A DNA stretch of 50,638 nt, from positions 10,557 through 61,194 of the forward strand of contig OUQQ01000065.1 in NCBI GenBank assembly GCA_900404475.1. Direction: 5' to 3'. The translations under genes were made by a program, and so were the position numbers. This stretch comes from Spongospora subterranea. Lineage: Eukaryota > Endomyxa > Phytomyxea > Plasmodiophorida > Plasmodiophoridae. Below, in pieces: positions 21,140 to 36,105 of this stretch. The notes beneath the pieces were generated by a model, which was given only the letters and a program-made list of their open reading frames with translations, was not told the DNA's origin and made no database searches. Position 1 is the first letter of the stretch; each line of letters opens with the position of its first letter.

Positions 21140-21852
21140 TTGATATCGATTTCTAACCGAGATTTGGCTCAGGTTTTGTATTCAATATCCAATGGGAAAT
21201 TGTGGGCGCGCCGAAGAAGCGTGCTCGCTTTCACACGTCGGGTTTCAAATGGAACTGAACCTGCCCCGATAAGTTTCAAAGAACGTGTCTCGACTCCAAC
21301 ACAAAAACGGTACAACAATATTGATATCTATCGCGACAATCTCATAATGGGAGGGGATGTTGGCGCCATGATCGCGCCTGTTCCTGATCTCGATAGAAAT
21401 AACACACGCTATTGGGAACCTGTCATGACCTTCACTGAACTGACCATGTACAGTACTTTGACGATAGTATGGGTAGTGGGTCGTCACGTCTTGTGTAGTG
21501 CTCATAGACGTCAGCATTACTGGAAGAAGAACCTCGCTTTCTCATCGAATTACCCAACGACGAACGCATTGATCAAAACTGTCAAATTCTAAAGATAAAC
21601 CAGAAAGCGGTTCCAAATACCCATTACGGGACGTTATCTTCTATAGGGACCGTTCACGTTACCGGTACTTCTCACAACTGGATACCGTATGGATTAATAT
21701 ACACTCAAGTGTATGTACGGAAAGTGGGTAAAACCCCAATCAATTCCTATCAATCGATTACGATTATTAACAACTGGATATTGTTATCGCCATTCGATCC
21801 ATTGTCGTCCAATTTTCGAATAGAGTGCGTCTGGCAACCACGGAGTTCCTAA
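21140..21852 (+). CDS. Uncharacterised gene, 3' part resolved
   Basis: Two exons are well supported. The first, open from 21140 to 21466, ends TFTELTMYSTLTI; the second, 21508-21852, continues TSALLEEEPRFLIELPNDER and ends CVWQPRSS. They are joined by a 41-nt GT-AG intron (21467-21507) at phase 0. The second exon has no ATG, is open for 115 codons and alternates polar and hydrophobic residues like a beta-sheet domain (YGTLSSIGTVHVTGTSHNW). No family is recognised. The 5' end is undetermined: 21140 is only the first in-frame ATG, and upstream exons are likely. It ends 134 nt before a perfect palindrome. Confidence 0.5.
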
Positions 21853-21985
21853 TTGACATTTCAATAATTTCTGGAATTGGTATATCTCGAAACGCCAATA
21901 TTGATAAATGCCAATCATGCGCCATAATTTGTCTTGACATCCATTGAGCTAATGCCGATGAAGGGGAAGCGCGATGGAAAGCGGG

Positions 21986-22230
21986 CTTCTTGGACACACG
22001 ACAGGGACTTGTTTTTGATTCAGCAGTTACAACTGCAGACTAACCAAGGCAAACGAGCCCGATTATGGCTGGAAAAAAGAGGCTTGGACAGAGACGCGCG
22101 TCGTCTCTGTCCAAGGCGTCGTCTCTGTCCAAGCCTCTTTTTTCCAGCCATAATCGGGCTCGTTTGCCTTGGTTAGTCTGCAGTTGTAACTGCTGAATCA
22201 AAAACAAGTCCCTGTCGTGTGTCCAAGAAG
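21986..22230. repeat. Perfect 111-bp inverted repeat (hairpin), 23-nt loop
   Basis: Arm 21986-22096 is the exact reverse complement of 22120-22230. The loop itself partly repeats the arm end (CGTCGTCTCTGTCCAAG occurs twice), and imperfect pairing extends outward to about 21978. In the plus sense the left arm, read with its left flank, encodes WTHDRDLFLIQQLQLQ, with the W...LI..L spacing of Myb/SANT-like domains found in Harbinger-type transposons. It may be a recent foldback element, a hairpin-RNA locus, or a chimeric amplification artefact. Confidence 0.95.
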
Positions 22231-22312
22231 CGCGCTTTGTACTGTTTTTCGCAAGTCAGTATTTGTCCAAACACAGTATTTACTAAAGTTCAGTCGGTTA
22301 TTGCCCAACCTT

Positions 22313-22709
22313 CCTGTCATCAGGGACGGGTCCTCTGGAGAGATTCCCGTCTTGACGGTGAATCCGAGGTCTTTCAGCTGCCGTCCTATGCGCTTTCGAA
22401 AGTTGTGATTCCTTTTATGAAGATTGGGGTCATGAAGGCTCGTTGCCAGACGAACGGCGTCACCTGATGGGCGTATAGTGTCAGGTGCGTCCCAGAACCG
22501 CCCGCCGCCCTCCTCTACGATATGTTCCGAACACTATACGCCCACCAGGTCACGCCGTCCGTCTGGCAACGGGCCTTCATCACCCCGATCTTCAAAAAAG
22601 GAATCACAACCTTCGAAAGCGCTCAGGACGAACTGGCTCGGCAGCTGAAAGACCTCGGATTCACCGTCAAGACGGGAATCTCTCCAGAGGACCCGTCCCT
22701 GATGACAGG
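22313..22709. repeat. Imperfect inverted repeat carrying a reverse-transcriptase fragment
   Basis: Arms 22313-22481 and 22531-22709 pair over about 170 bases with scattered mismatches and a deletion of roughly a dozen bases in the left arm. Read on the plus strand the right arm gives VTPSVWQRAFITPIFKKG, the start of a LINE-type reverse transcriptase (family: W..A.ITPIFKKGD). The rest of the RT is missing, so this is a dead fragment present twice head to head. Confidence 0.85.
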
Positions 22710-22975
22710 AGCCAATGGCAAGACGCCGGACGCGCTCAATACGTCCAGCGATTGCAGCGAACGGCCGGACGCCGCCAAGTTATGGGCGTTGACCACAGTT
22801 CTGGGACCGTTTATTGGGCGGCAGCGGCCGCAGTTCATGCGACTAGAAGGCACGAGCATCGTGGTCTCTCTTTCTTCAAAATTCTTCCTTACAACGTACC
22901 GGTTTCTTAATCGGAATACCATAATCCTAATCCCCAATACCCTAAAAATCATTTTCTTAGGGTTTACCGATCGAT

Positions 22976-23770
22976 ATGCAACCCCACATTACAAAAGAAA
23001 TGTTGGAGCTGTCACCCTGGCTGAACAACAAGCCGATTGCCATTTTTTTACAACAATCGGCTAAACATCAAGCGGCTATTACCTTCAAAATAGCTTCAAC
23101 CGACAAGAAGCTTCGCAAGGTCAAGCATGCTGCGAGAACAGGGAAATTAACACCATTAATCTCCTACCTAGACAACGCCTTCAAGAGTACATTAACTGAT
23201 TATCCTGATCAGGCCGTCAACCAGAGTAAAGTTTTGAAAACCACTTTACTTCTGGAGCAAATCACTGTACACAAACTCAAGACGGATCTCAGCACTAAGT
23301 TCACAAAAGTCACCCAGACTCGATTACTTAGATTTTGTCGTCAGCACCCATTCCTGATTATCCAACAAAATCAGGACTTGGTTGGTCACCAGTTCATCAG
23401 AATATGGTGAACAAACACGTTGACCCCCGTTTGGAAGATACTTTGATCCAGTTTGCAGATAAACAATTTAAAGACAAAAACTGAAGAAGGATGAACGTTC
23501 CCGTAAAGCTGCTCTCAAAAAGGAACAGGATCAAGCTATTCTACAATTAACCAAGCACGATCTTACTAAGACTATCCCAGCTTCACTCAAACGACGTTCG
23601 CCAAAAAATGGCCAAGGCGCACAGAAAAACGCTCGCCCTGTGCGCCCAAACCAGAGAGCTCCAAAGCAGGAAACGCCGAATCCGCAAGACAAAGAAACAC
23701 GAATTCAGGACAAAACCTCCAGGAGCGCAAATAGATCTACAACAAAGACACGTTCGGTCTGGATGTGGTA
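22976..23770 (+). pseudogene. Decayed mobile-element ORF (gag-like?)
   Basis: A 144-codon frame at 22976-23410 (start MQPHITKEMLELSPWL, helical and Lys-rich) continues in a second frame from about 23404 (MVNKHVDPRLEDTLIQFADK) and, after another shift near 23480, in a third to 23770 (Lys/Arg/Gln-rich, ending SVWMW then stop). One 260-residue protein broken by two frameshifts explains this better than three genes. The basic, low-complexity tail suggests a nucleic-acid-binding gag-like protein, but no zinc knuckle or enzyme motif was seen. The family is unknown. Confidence 0.5.
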
Positions 23771-25445
23771 ATGAGTTTATTGCCTTGAACTGAAAGTTGT
23801 TCGTGTGTCCATGTCGAGAGGGCTCGTTTTAGCAGTTGTTCAAGATTTTGAAGTTTATCTGTACGAACAACTCCTTTTCCTACGGTCCTAAAATTTATCA
23901 TTAAAATGACGGGGGAGATACTGGAAGATGGCAAGAGGTTTCTGGAAGGTTTCAAATTTCAACCGATTGCTGAGATTAAAACTGGGGAGATCCAGGAAAT
24001 CTACAGTCTCGCGGCTCTGATGATAGGTGAGAGAGATACCTTGTAGGAATGAATTCATTTCTATTCTGGTAGACGCATGTTGGTCTAGAGACTGCTGACG
24101 TTCGACTTCTACGATGCAGGCTACCGTTTACAACACCCTTTTGCAACAACAGAGACACTTTTACCGATTATTTCACCATTTTACGACTCACAGCTAACTA
24201 AGACACGCAAGCAGTTCATCTTCTCACAAACCGCCCACTCAAGTAGTAAGTTCCTGAGAATTAAATTTATTAGTTGCTTTAGACGTTCCAAAAATCTTCT
24301 TGAGCTTTTAAGCCAGTCAGGCCTTACTCAAGGAAAAAGTAGAACTCTTCTTCAACGTCAGGAACTTTTAATCTACGAAGGATAAATCTCTAGTGTCTCT
24401 GGATTTATATCGTGTGCCCACCCCGCTTTCGAGGCCCGGTCCTCGGAAACACGCGCGAAGCTCAATGCGTTGCTCAAAACTGAATGGTCGTCCTGAAGCT
24501 ATCACTTCATGGCTCACGGGAGGCGATCATGTTGAATACATGGAGACCGCCAACAGTTTCCGTCAGAACAAACTTGTAGGAGTATAAACTACTCTTATTG
24601 AAGTCTAATGGACTTTGATTATATTACCTAATGTTATTCGAAACACGTTCAACGATAATCACGTCTTGCGTTGTCAATGACGACAACCTCGCAGTTTATG
24701 TCTTTTCAGCATTTCCATATACATAACACGATTATTCCATACACCTCAGCGCCCTCCTTCCGATGTGTTTGATCATCCCCGTTGCGCGACCGACCGGCCG
24801 ACCGACCGAGGACGGTGTTGGTCGGGGGGGGCCGAGTCGATGGCTGCGCCAACTGACTGTGGTGCACTCATGCCATGGATTGCGTGGCAGCAGTTTGTTA
24901 CGGTCCAGTCGGAGTACAGTGTATCGTCTGCACGTCACGCGCAAACTCCAGTAACATTGATGATTATATGAACTGACTCGATTCATATTCATTCTCTATT
25001 GTATTATCTTTATCTGTAGAATTTATATATTATCTCTCTCTCTCTCTCTCTCATTACGGCTCCTTGCCTGGTGCCAGCATTCGATTCCATTCTTGCGACC
25101 AGGAAACTGCAGCATTGTCGCTGTTCAGAACGTCTGGCCAAGCGCGCTATATTCACACCTGGCGCATTTCGCCGCCGGCTGGTGATTTGTTGAGGAAACA
25201 ACATGGTCGCTCCTATCAACAACATCGAAGGGAGGGGAAATGGCGTCGTATGCGCAGACAAGATCAGCTGCGATCTTCAGGCGATGTTCGATGAACTTCG
25301 TCAACCCGAAGAAGGTGCGGTTCCACAGATATTTTACCTTGAACACAAATGTTTGCGTATCGCCTTCGGCAAAATTATGTTATGCATTGAATCTTCCGAA
25401 TCCGAATCCGATATCTCCGGTTACAATTAAACAACCTCTGATTGC
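23771..25445. other. Transposon debris and simple sequence, no intact gene
   Basis: Short helical frames (23908-24045; 24240-24390; 24393-24587) look like more decayed element sequence. There is a CCGACCGACC-type simple stretch at 24785-24815 and a (CT)n run at 25033-25052. A frame at 25203-25430 or 25240-25500 may be a small exon next to the USP gene, without recognisable homology. Confidence 0.45.
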
Positions 25446-29221
<3,776 letters not shown>

Positions 29222-29277
29222 TACATTTTTATTACCTATTTGAATATATATATGACGGGTTTTGTCGCATCAGAGAG

Positions 29278-29544
29278 TTATGGTCGTTGTGTCAATGGAG
29301 GCAGCGGGATATAAATATTTTCAGGGGCTGGCGAGAGATAACAAAGTTGGTTTAGCCAGATAGTGATGATGAATAACAGAGGAGACATACTGAGAAAATG
29401 AGTATCTAGCAGAGGTGGTTTGGAATCATCTGGGACTCTATCGTTCATAATGGAATCCGCCTGCGATGACGGTTTGAGTGAGTTCAGCGCGCCTTGGTCA
29501 CCTGGAGACAGCCGTCCTGGCCCATCTGCACTTGTTTTGTCCAT
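29278..29544 (-). CDS. Small uncharacterised protein (candidate)
   Basis: An 88-codon frame starting ATG GAC AAA at 29544. Its first 52 residues are polar (MDKTSADGPGRLSPGD...). A consensus GTATGT donor follows the codons for LDTHFL, and an acceptor about 64 nt further on would join them to a short tail (TPENIYIPLPPLTQRP), giving about 67 aa. Its 3' end converges on the USP gene 57 nt away. No family recognised; it may be a chance frame. Confidence 0.35.
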   Translation of the reverse strand: MDKTSADGPGRLSPGDQGALNSLKPSSQADSIMNDRVPDDSKPPLLDTHFLSMSPLLFIITIWLNQLCYLSPAPENIYIPLPPLTQRP

Positions 29545-29847
29545 CTCCCGGGCAATATTGTGCGGTTACACACTCACACACTGCCACAAACAGACTGTTT
29601 TTGCGAGAACGATCCTGAGCGATTATCTTTACAGTGAATTTAACGAGTAATGGCTCTGGTGTAGCAAGAGCTTAATTCGAATTCCAGAAAAGCGTCCTTG
29701 TTCAATATTTTCAACAGGAACAGCGCCCATATCCCGCTTGATATTTACAGGAAATCGTCGGCCGAAATCAGTGTGGGGCTTTCTGGTATTATGAGATTTT
29801 ATTTAGGGCAAACGGTGATGAAAAAAAAACATTGAGCATGCAGTATT
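29545..29847. other. Spacer, nothing recognised
   Basis: Contains overlapping short frames and an A-run near 29820; no gene or RNA element identified. It holds the upstream region of the small minus-strand gene and the 3' side of the next one. Confidence 0.4.
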
Positions 29848-30536
29848 CTAACTGCCAACCACCATTGAATAATCAATCAGTTGATCTCTGATTGACGATA
29901 GAACATCATAGTACTGATCGGCTTTACCTAGCTCTTGACAAATTCGTTTACAAACTTCACCCACTTCTCGAATGTCTTTCCGACGATGTTTCATCACCCA
30001 ATATAAATTCTGATTGTACTGATCCCATGATTTATGTGAAGAATCCATAAATCCGACTGCATGCACTACTGAACTGAATACAAATATCAGACATCTTAAT
30101 GGAAAGCCAATAATTACTACCTATGATATTGATGAGGAATATGGAGCGACTGGGACGGAACTGGTCTCGATAAGGTCAGACGAATTTTCCTCCCGTTGTC
30201 AGTTATTTGAGAAAAATGATGTAATAAATTTCTGATAATCTTTTGCTGTTTATCACTGAATATCTATTTTGAAGCAATCACCCAGTAGTTTCTGCATCCA
30301 TACGCTTAAATTACCTGATGGTATTGAGTGATAAGACGCAGCCGTTCTAGGGCGACGGCGGTGTCGTCGATAGTCTGGCGGATGCCGATGGATTTCAGAA
30401 GGCGATCAGCACGATCATAATTGGGCGGGCCCGGTGCAGACTCAACAGGAGGCAAAGCGAGATCGTTCGTCCTGGACAGCAGATAATCAATCGAGCCAGG
30501 ATCAACAGCCGACGACCACGGATTACTCGACGACAT
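29848..30536 (-). CDS. Uncharacterised helical protein, at least two exons
   Basis: The first exon starts MSSSNPWSSAVDPGSIDYLL at 30536 and runs to LITQYHQ followed by a GT donor near 30315. The last exon is at about 30066-29848 (GFMDSSHKSWDQYNQNLYWV to IDYSMVVGS and a stop). The phases of these two do not fit directly, so a small middle exon between 30070 and 30310 is probably missing from this reading. The total would be about 150-170 aa, mostly helical. It lies 98 nt downstream of DPP3 on the same strand. No family recognised. Confidence 0.5.
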
Positions 30537-30633
30537 TATTTTTATGGACATCATCGAACACCCAATCATCTTACTCAGGTCAATACCGAAGGCGAAAATA
30601 TGTTCATATATATTATCCACAATAGGAACTGTA

Positions 30634-32938
30634 TTAAACGTCGCGTTCGACATGACTTTGTATAACTCCCTCAAGGGTTGCTGGATATTCAATAACGGAT
30701 ACTGATCCGTCGGCGCTCAGAACCGTATTACACTGAACGAACAATTTTCGGGGCTGTTTGTGTTCGATGACCACGTCTCGGATAGGGTGCCACCATGGAC
30801 TAACTGCTGTGGCATCATTATAGAATTTGGTTCCGACAATAACATCAGCAGTCGCCTTATAGAATTGCAGCGCTATTAGGAATTTCGCAACGGCAGGCGC
30901 AGCATGGGTAATTATTCGGTCGCGATGAACCGTTAGCAGCAGTTCTTTGCTCGAAGGATCAAACTTGAGTTCAGTTAAACCGGCGTCTATGAATATTTTG
31001 AGCAGAGCAAACCGGGCTTGCATATGAGCTTGGCCCCAGTTATCCGTTCTAGGATCATAAAACTCCAAGGCGGTTAGGCCGGCTTTGCTCATCGACAGGA
31101 ACCCAACGTAGAGAATATCGTCAGCTTCGGCGCCCTCGTGACCGAATATTGACAGGACTTTCTTATTGGTCATGAGATGCATAGCCACAGATTCAGCCCG
31201 GCATTCCTCATAGCTGCAGGAGACACCTTGGAAAACGCTGTTCCATGTTTGGCCAGGCTTGTACCATGATGATACAGCACTGTTATCGATCGGGGAGCGT
31301 GGCATGTTTTTACGGTCGAAGTTGAAAACCCCAGCAGGCTCCTCGGCTAGAAGTTTTCCTGACCCATGACCAAGCAGTTCATGAAGACCTACTTGAACTT
31401 CAAAAGCTGGGCCGCGATACCTCGTGAATAGTTCTGTATCCGAAGGAGATAGAAAATATACCTTCTCATTTGGGCTATGAGCATTCAACACATTTCCTAA
31501 TGACACGTTCTTGAACCCGACAGTTTGCCGGATGTCATCGTAGTTTGGAATATTGATTCCCGCTTTAAAGAGGAACGGAATAAGTAAGAACGAAGTTGAT
31601 GCAATGAGACATGCTTGTTTACCTGGCAAACCACCGGTGCAAAACGACACGACTTCAAGCGACGTGAAATCAGGACAAAGGAAGGAATCCTTTTCGAAGT
31701 CACTTGGCCAAGGCAGTAATCGGATAAAGCTTTCAGCATTTTCAACAAGTACGCTGAATTTTTTTGTCATCTCTTTGTTAACGACAGCAACGAACCCTTC
31801 CCATTCGGCCCTGATTCCAGCTGGATCCCTGTACGTCTCGATGAACCCAATATTAGACTCTACCACGGGTCCTTTATCCTTGACCCAATGTATTTGCGCT
31901 TGGCGATGATCTTCGATGTCACCTGATCTGAAAGAGGCGACGTATGATTTACACATAGCCAGCTGGGTGTCATTAGCAGTGAATTCAGCGGCCGCTTCCA
32001 TCTCTCGTACTATCTTCTCCATTTCGCTCGCAAAATCGCCATAGACAACATTAACCGTTATTCCATTTCCTTGTACGAGCTCATCAGGGGATCGCTGCGC
32101 AGACGCAACGCGTAATTCAAACGTATTTTCCTTAGTTTTTGATTTGAACAGACGAGTATTCAGTGCAGATATGCCATTTGTATCTAGCACTTTCTGCACC
32201 GCCTCAACGTCGGATTTGGAGACATTGTCTGAGTAAAAGCCTATGACCAAGAGAGCACATAAAAATCACGCCATAGTTTGGGTAAAAAATAACAGAGCTT
32301 GTAAAAACACTTCAAGGGCAAACATACCGGAAACATGGTCATCAGGAGCAGGGAACCCAAGGTGGCAAACCGATTCTGGTTCTGACCTGTAAATGGTAAA
32401 TTTCAATTTGTTGAAGAGCTGAACAGCAATCTCAGAGTTCGATGCTTTAACGATCTACGGGGGATTGTCAGACGGTTAGGAATTGTAAACGCAATGATAA
32501 TTGAATACCTTCTCAAAACTAGACTGAGGCAATCTAGGAATGAACTTCGTGTCTCCAAAACTTTTGAAATTCCCGATATTTGATAGTACTTGAACAGCGT
32601 ATTCCAGAAAATGTGTAAATTCTGAGTCTTGTACTGCACTGGAGGATTTCAACTTGGTAAAATCACATAAATTTCCGTTGGGCAGTTTAAAAACAGATAG
32701 TAGCATCGAGTAAAGTATTGGGGAATCATGCGATAATTGTGCGGCAATAATTCTAACAGGGCTCTTAGGCAGGGCGAAAGCTTGTGTCAACGACGTACCT
32801 TGTTCCATGCCACGAGGCACGACTCAAATGATGGGCATAGCGTCGTTCCTTATCCGTCAGCGCCTTGAAGTGCTGTCCGACATCCAAAACCACGATCGGG
32901 AGCTGTGTGTCAGCAGCGAATTGAGTGATGCGCGACAT
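30634..32938 (-). CDS. DPP3: Dipeptidyl peptidase III
   Basis: Exons 32938-32799, 32752-32509, 32454-32328, 32240-31623 and 31562-30634 give 685 aa (human 737). The zinc site HELLGHGSGK (HExxGH) and the second motif EECRAES are intact, as are NIGNFKSFGDTKFIPRLP, KDKGPVVESNIGFIETYRDP, AGINIPNYDDIRQT, FKNVSLGNVL and GQAHMQARFALL. DPP3 (M49) is a cytosolic zinc exopeptidase releasing dipeptides from 4-10 residue peptides; the animal enzyme also binds KEAP1. The C-terminus stops shortly after the HVERDV position, lacking the last 35-40 residues of the human protein. Introns are 46-87 nt, all GT-AG; the 60-nt intron at 31622-31563 is in frame and could be mistaken for coding. The ATG lies about 100 nt from copia sequence. 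Confidence 0.95.
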
Positions 32939-33039
32939 CGCTCGACGAAACCGTTGTTGTGATCGAGAAACGTCGATCGTACACTTTATTTACACTTGCA
33001 CTTATTTATACAGTTATTTACAGTGAGTGTAACAGACCC

Positions 33040-35480
33040 TCAACGGCGAGAGTCATCGCCACCGTTCACTTGAATGAACATTCGACTCGCAACGGGATCG
33101 AACTTAAATAACGAGTTTTCTTCGATTCGAAGGTTTTTCGACTCGCGAGGATAATGGGCTGATTTTACTGGATGATTTCTCGCATCGAAGATCACGAGTT
33201 TTCTTCGATGTGAAGGTTTTATTTCATCTTTCAGCGACAATCCTGGTTGTTGGATGAGACTCCAATGTGAACCCTCGCCACAAAAGCCGTGTCCCGCAAT
33301 CCGAATCAATCGATTTTTCTCTCTTTGTCTGTTATCACAGATTAACAGTCGAATGGAACAACGCACCAAAGACATTGAAGTGCAATTTCACTTCACTCGT
33401 GATGCAGTGGCATTTGGAATTATTCAGGTGATTTTCTGACTAAGCCCTGTGCCCGCTCGTCATTCAAGGCAAATCGTCAACGTCTTGAAATGACCAACTG
33501 AGGAGGTTCCATTGAGTGAAGGTGTGTTAGATGAGACTCCAATGTAAACCCTAGCACGAAATCGCATAGCCTCAGCACTATCCGTTATTGATCGATTGAG
33601 TCGCTCGGGCAGACAATTCGATTCGGAATCATATGGCACAATCGTGCGATGGTGGGTACCTTTCCCAGCGAAATACGACTCCGACGTAGCAGAGATCATT
33701 TCACCTGCATTGCCCGTCTGTATCGATTCGATTCTTGATATTGCACTCATGTGATTCGTTGCCATCCAGCCCTCGTACATTTTTCATAGACGGTGAGCCA
33801 TTCAGATTTTCTTTGGATCAAGTAAACTTTAGAAAACCTCGTGTGATGATCTATGAATGTTGCGAAATACTGGTAGCGATTTGGCAAGCCAGGACATGAA
33901 AAATGGGCCTTTGAGATCGCTGAATACCAATTCTCCTGGCCGGCTCGTGATTCAATTCGCGCTTAAGGGAAATGGTTCTCGCTTTATTTTCGCCAATATG
34001 AATGGTTCGCATTGCTCCTGCATTCTATAATTTGGCAGGCATCGGAGTCCTTTTGCCGATTTGTGAATCAGGCGACGAACATCGGGTAGATTGAAATGAC
34101 CAAGTCGTTCATGAACAATTGTCTCCGTAACAGTGCCGTTTTGCTTTACGAACGATGCGGGAGTTGTCTTGGGCCAGTGCTTCGCATGTGATGTCACCGA
34201 TTCATGATGCTTCATTGGCGCGTCCGAGGCCGTTATTCCAGGAGAACCAGGTATCTTGGAGGGATCGGAAACGCTGCAATTCATACGATATATATTATCG
34301 TGATCTTTGGTCACTGTCGCTAGGATGTTCTCAATCGGCCGTTGGAAACCTGTAGCAACGTATATTATCATCTCGTTTCCATCGAACAGATATTTAATGC
34401 CTATGGCAGTGGACTGGCCAACCGAGAACAGGTTCTTGCCTAGTCCAGGTACATGTAGGGCATTGGCGGTTTGAAACAGCTTGCCATTGATTGTGAAAGT
34501 GCTTGTTCCTCCCCAGTTGATGATATTAAATTATTATTTGCCATTTCGATCAGAGGACCAACTTGTTCGCTATACGAAACGAAGGAGCTCTTATTGAAGA
34601 GCATGTGGCGTCCCGCCCCAGTATCGGCGATAATTTCGGTCGATGATCTAACCGGGGTCGCCGAAAACGATGGAACCGAAACGCTATCAAGACTGGATAC
34701 CCTCTTATAAACGGAAGCCATGTTGGCACATTCTTGTATTCGATATAAAGCTCGGGGTGCTTGGTAGGAAGCATTTTGCTTTCCCGCCAACATGTGAATG
34801 TCGTTTGCCCGGACCAGTTGTCACCGCGGCACCGACCCCGAGACGACTTACGTCTTATTTCGTCAAGTTCAGCCCGAATAACCAGGATGATGGCAGCACT
34901 TCCATCAATAACAGGAATGCTTGATACTATGCGGGGGTTTCGATCTCAATTGCCAAAGCCGTTATCTCATCTCTAGAAGGCGGGTCTTTAACTGATCGGG
35001 AAAGACATGCAGATATTGAAGATGAAAAATGCTGATTGAGCCATTCAGAATGATGATTGCCAGAAGATGGTCTCCAACAGAGATGATGCTGGGTGGTGCT
35101 ATTGCTCGCAGTGCGCCAGCAGCTTGATTCACCCGAGAGACGTACTCGCCGACTTCCTCTATGTCCTCCTGACGAGCTTGAACCAGTTATCGATCATGCT
35201 TCGCTATCCTTCGCCTTCATTTGCTCGCCGGATGGATTTTCGTGCTTGTCGGCGGGCGAACCATCTTCGTGCGCACCCAATGCTTCGAAAAGTCCAGACG
35301 ATTCAAAGTATAAGTGATCATATTTACCCAAGCAAGGAAGTCAACCTTGAGTCCACTGAATTTGAATACTGTGATGCGATGTTTGCTGAGCATTGCCGGG
35401 ACCGCTTCAGCTTACGTCAAATTTTCCCCTGGGTTTACGATGCCCATTCTATGCCTCACGACTTTCGTCATCATGTTGAT
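33040..35480 (-). mobile_element. Degenerate Ty1/copia retrotransposon, RT not seen
   Basis: Reading the minus strand from 35480 down: a gag-like segment (KVDFLAWVNMITYTLNR near 35340 and VQARQEDIEEVGEYVSRV near 35150), the protease motif (IIADTGAGRHMLFNKSSF near 34620), the GAG-pre-integrase domain (HERLGHFNLPDVRRLIHKS, then C...F..AK near 33990), and the C-terminal integrase signature (CLPERLNRSI near 33600). Order and motifs are those of copia elements. Reading frames are broken repeatedly and no reverse transcriptase or RNase H was found, so the copy is dead and internally deleted. No LTR pair could be defined; short direct repeats occur at 33100-33220. Confidence 0.75.
33247..33561. repeat. 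Short direct repeat, copies about 278 bp apart
   Basis: About 37 bases starting TGTTGGATGAGACTCCAATG at 33247 recur with four mismatches at 33525. They lie in the 3' part of the copia remnant and could mark a duplicated LTR or untranslated fragment. Confidence 0.75.
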
Positions 35481-35779
35481 TTTAGCAGCTTCAGCTTGAA
35501 GCTGATCGAAAGACATGTTGGCTACATCTGCCATTTACAGCTCCAAGCTGTGTCTCCTCTACACTGCCCATGGCGCAAGCGCCAAATTCGACTGATGACG
35601 AAAGTCGTGAGGCATAGAATGGGCATAGTAAACCCAGGGGAAAATTTGACGCAAGTTGAAGCGGTCCCAGCAATGCTCAACAAATATCGCATCACAGACC
35701 CAAATTCAGTGGACTCAAGGTTGACTTCCTTGCTTGGGTAAATATGATCATTTTATACTGTAAATCGTCTGGACTTTCG
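35286..35779. repeat. Imperfect 188-bp inverted repeat inside copia sequence
   Basis: Arm 35286-35473 pairs with 35593-35779 at roughly 90 percent identity by eye, around a 119-nt loop. In the minus sense the left arm is copia gag sequence, so the right arm is a reversed copy of the same gag piece. The 224-codon plus frame across it (35067-35741) is an artefact of this arrangement. Confidence 0.9.
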
Positions 35780-36105
35780 GTTCGTGTCCCTCCTTGGACG
35801 CCATCTGTGATAACAGACAAGAAAGAAGAAAAAGATTTATTCGGATTGCGTCATTGCCGGGACAAGGCATTTGGGACTAGGGTTTACGTTACTGGACGGA
35901 TAAAAGAAACCTCAGAGCACAAAAAACACTTTGAGCCGTTTAGCTTATCGCAATATCCACGCTGGGTTTCAACATCGAATGGTGCAACATCGGCACCGAT
36001 ACACGACGAAACCAAAACCGAGCGCTAGATAGTATTCAGTTACGACGCCAGTTAAGAAGCAATGGCGCAGTCATGTATTGTTAAAATGTTATTGTCCAGC
36101 TCACG
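35780..36105. other. Open frame next to the hairpin (to 36028, +), origin unclear
   Basis: From the hairpin edge a plus frame runs to 36028 with protein-like composition (VPPWTPSVITDKKEEKDLFG, then HFEPFSLSQYPRW). It has no ATG of its own outside the hairpin. It could be the tail of a gene cut by the transposon, or element sequence. No homology recognised. Confidence 0.35.

Noticed and set aside
31563..31622. Extra 20 residues in DPP3 before the AGINIPNYDD motif
   Set aside because: The segment is an in-frame 60-nt GT-AG intron; removing it restores the family sequence.
35067..35741. 224-codon plus-strand ORF
   Set aside because: It is antisense to copia gag and passes through both arms of an inverted repeat.
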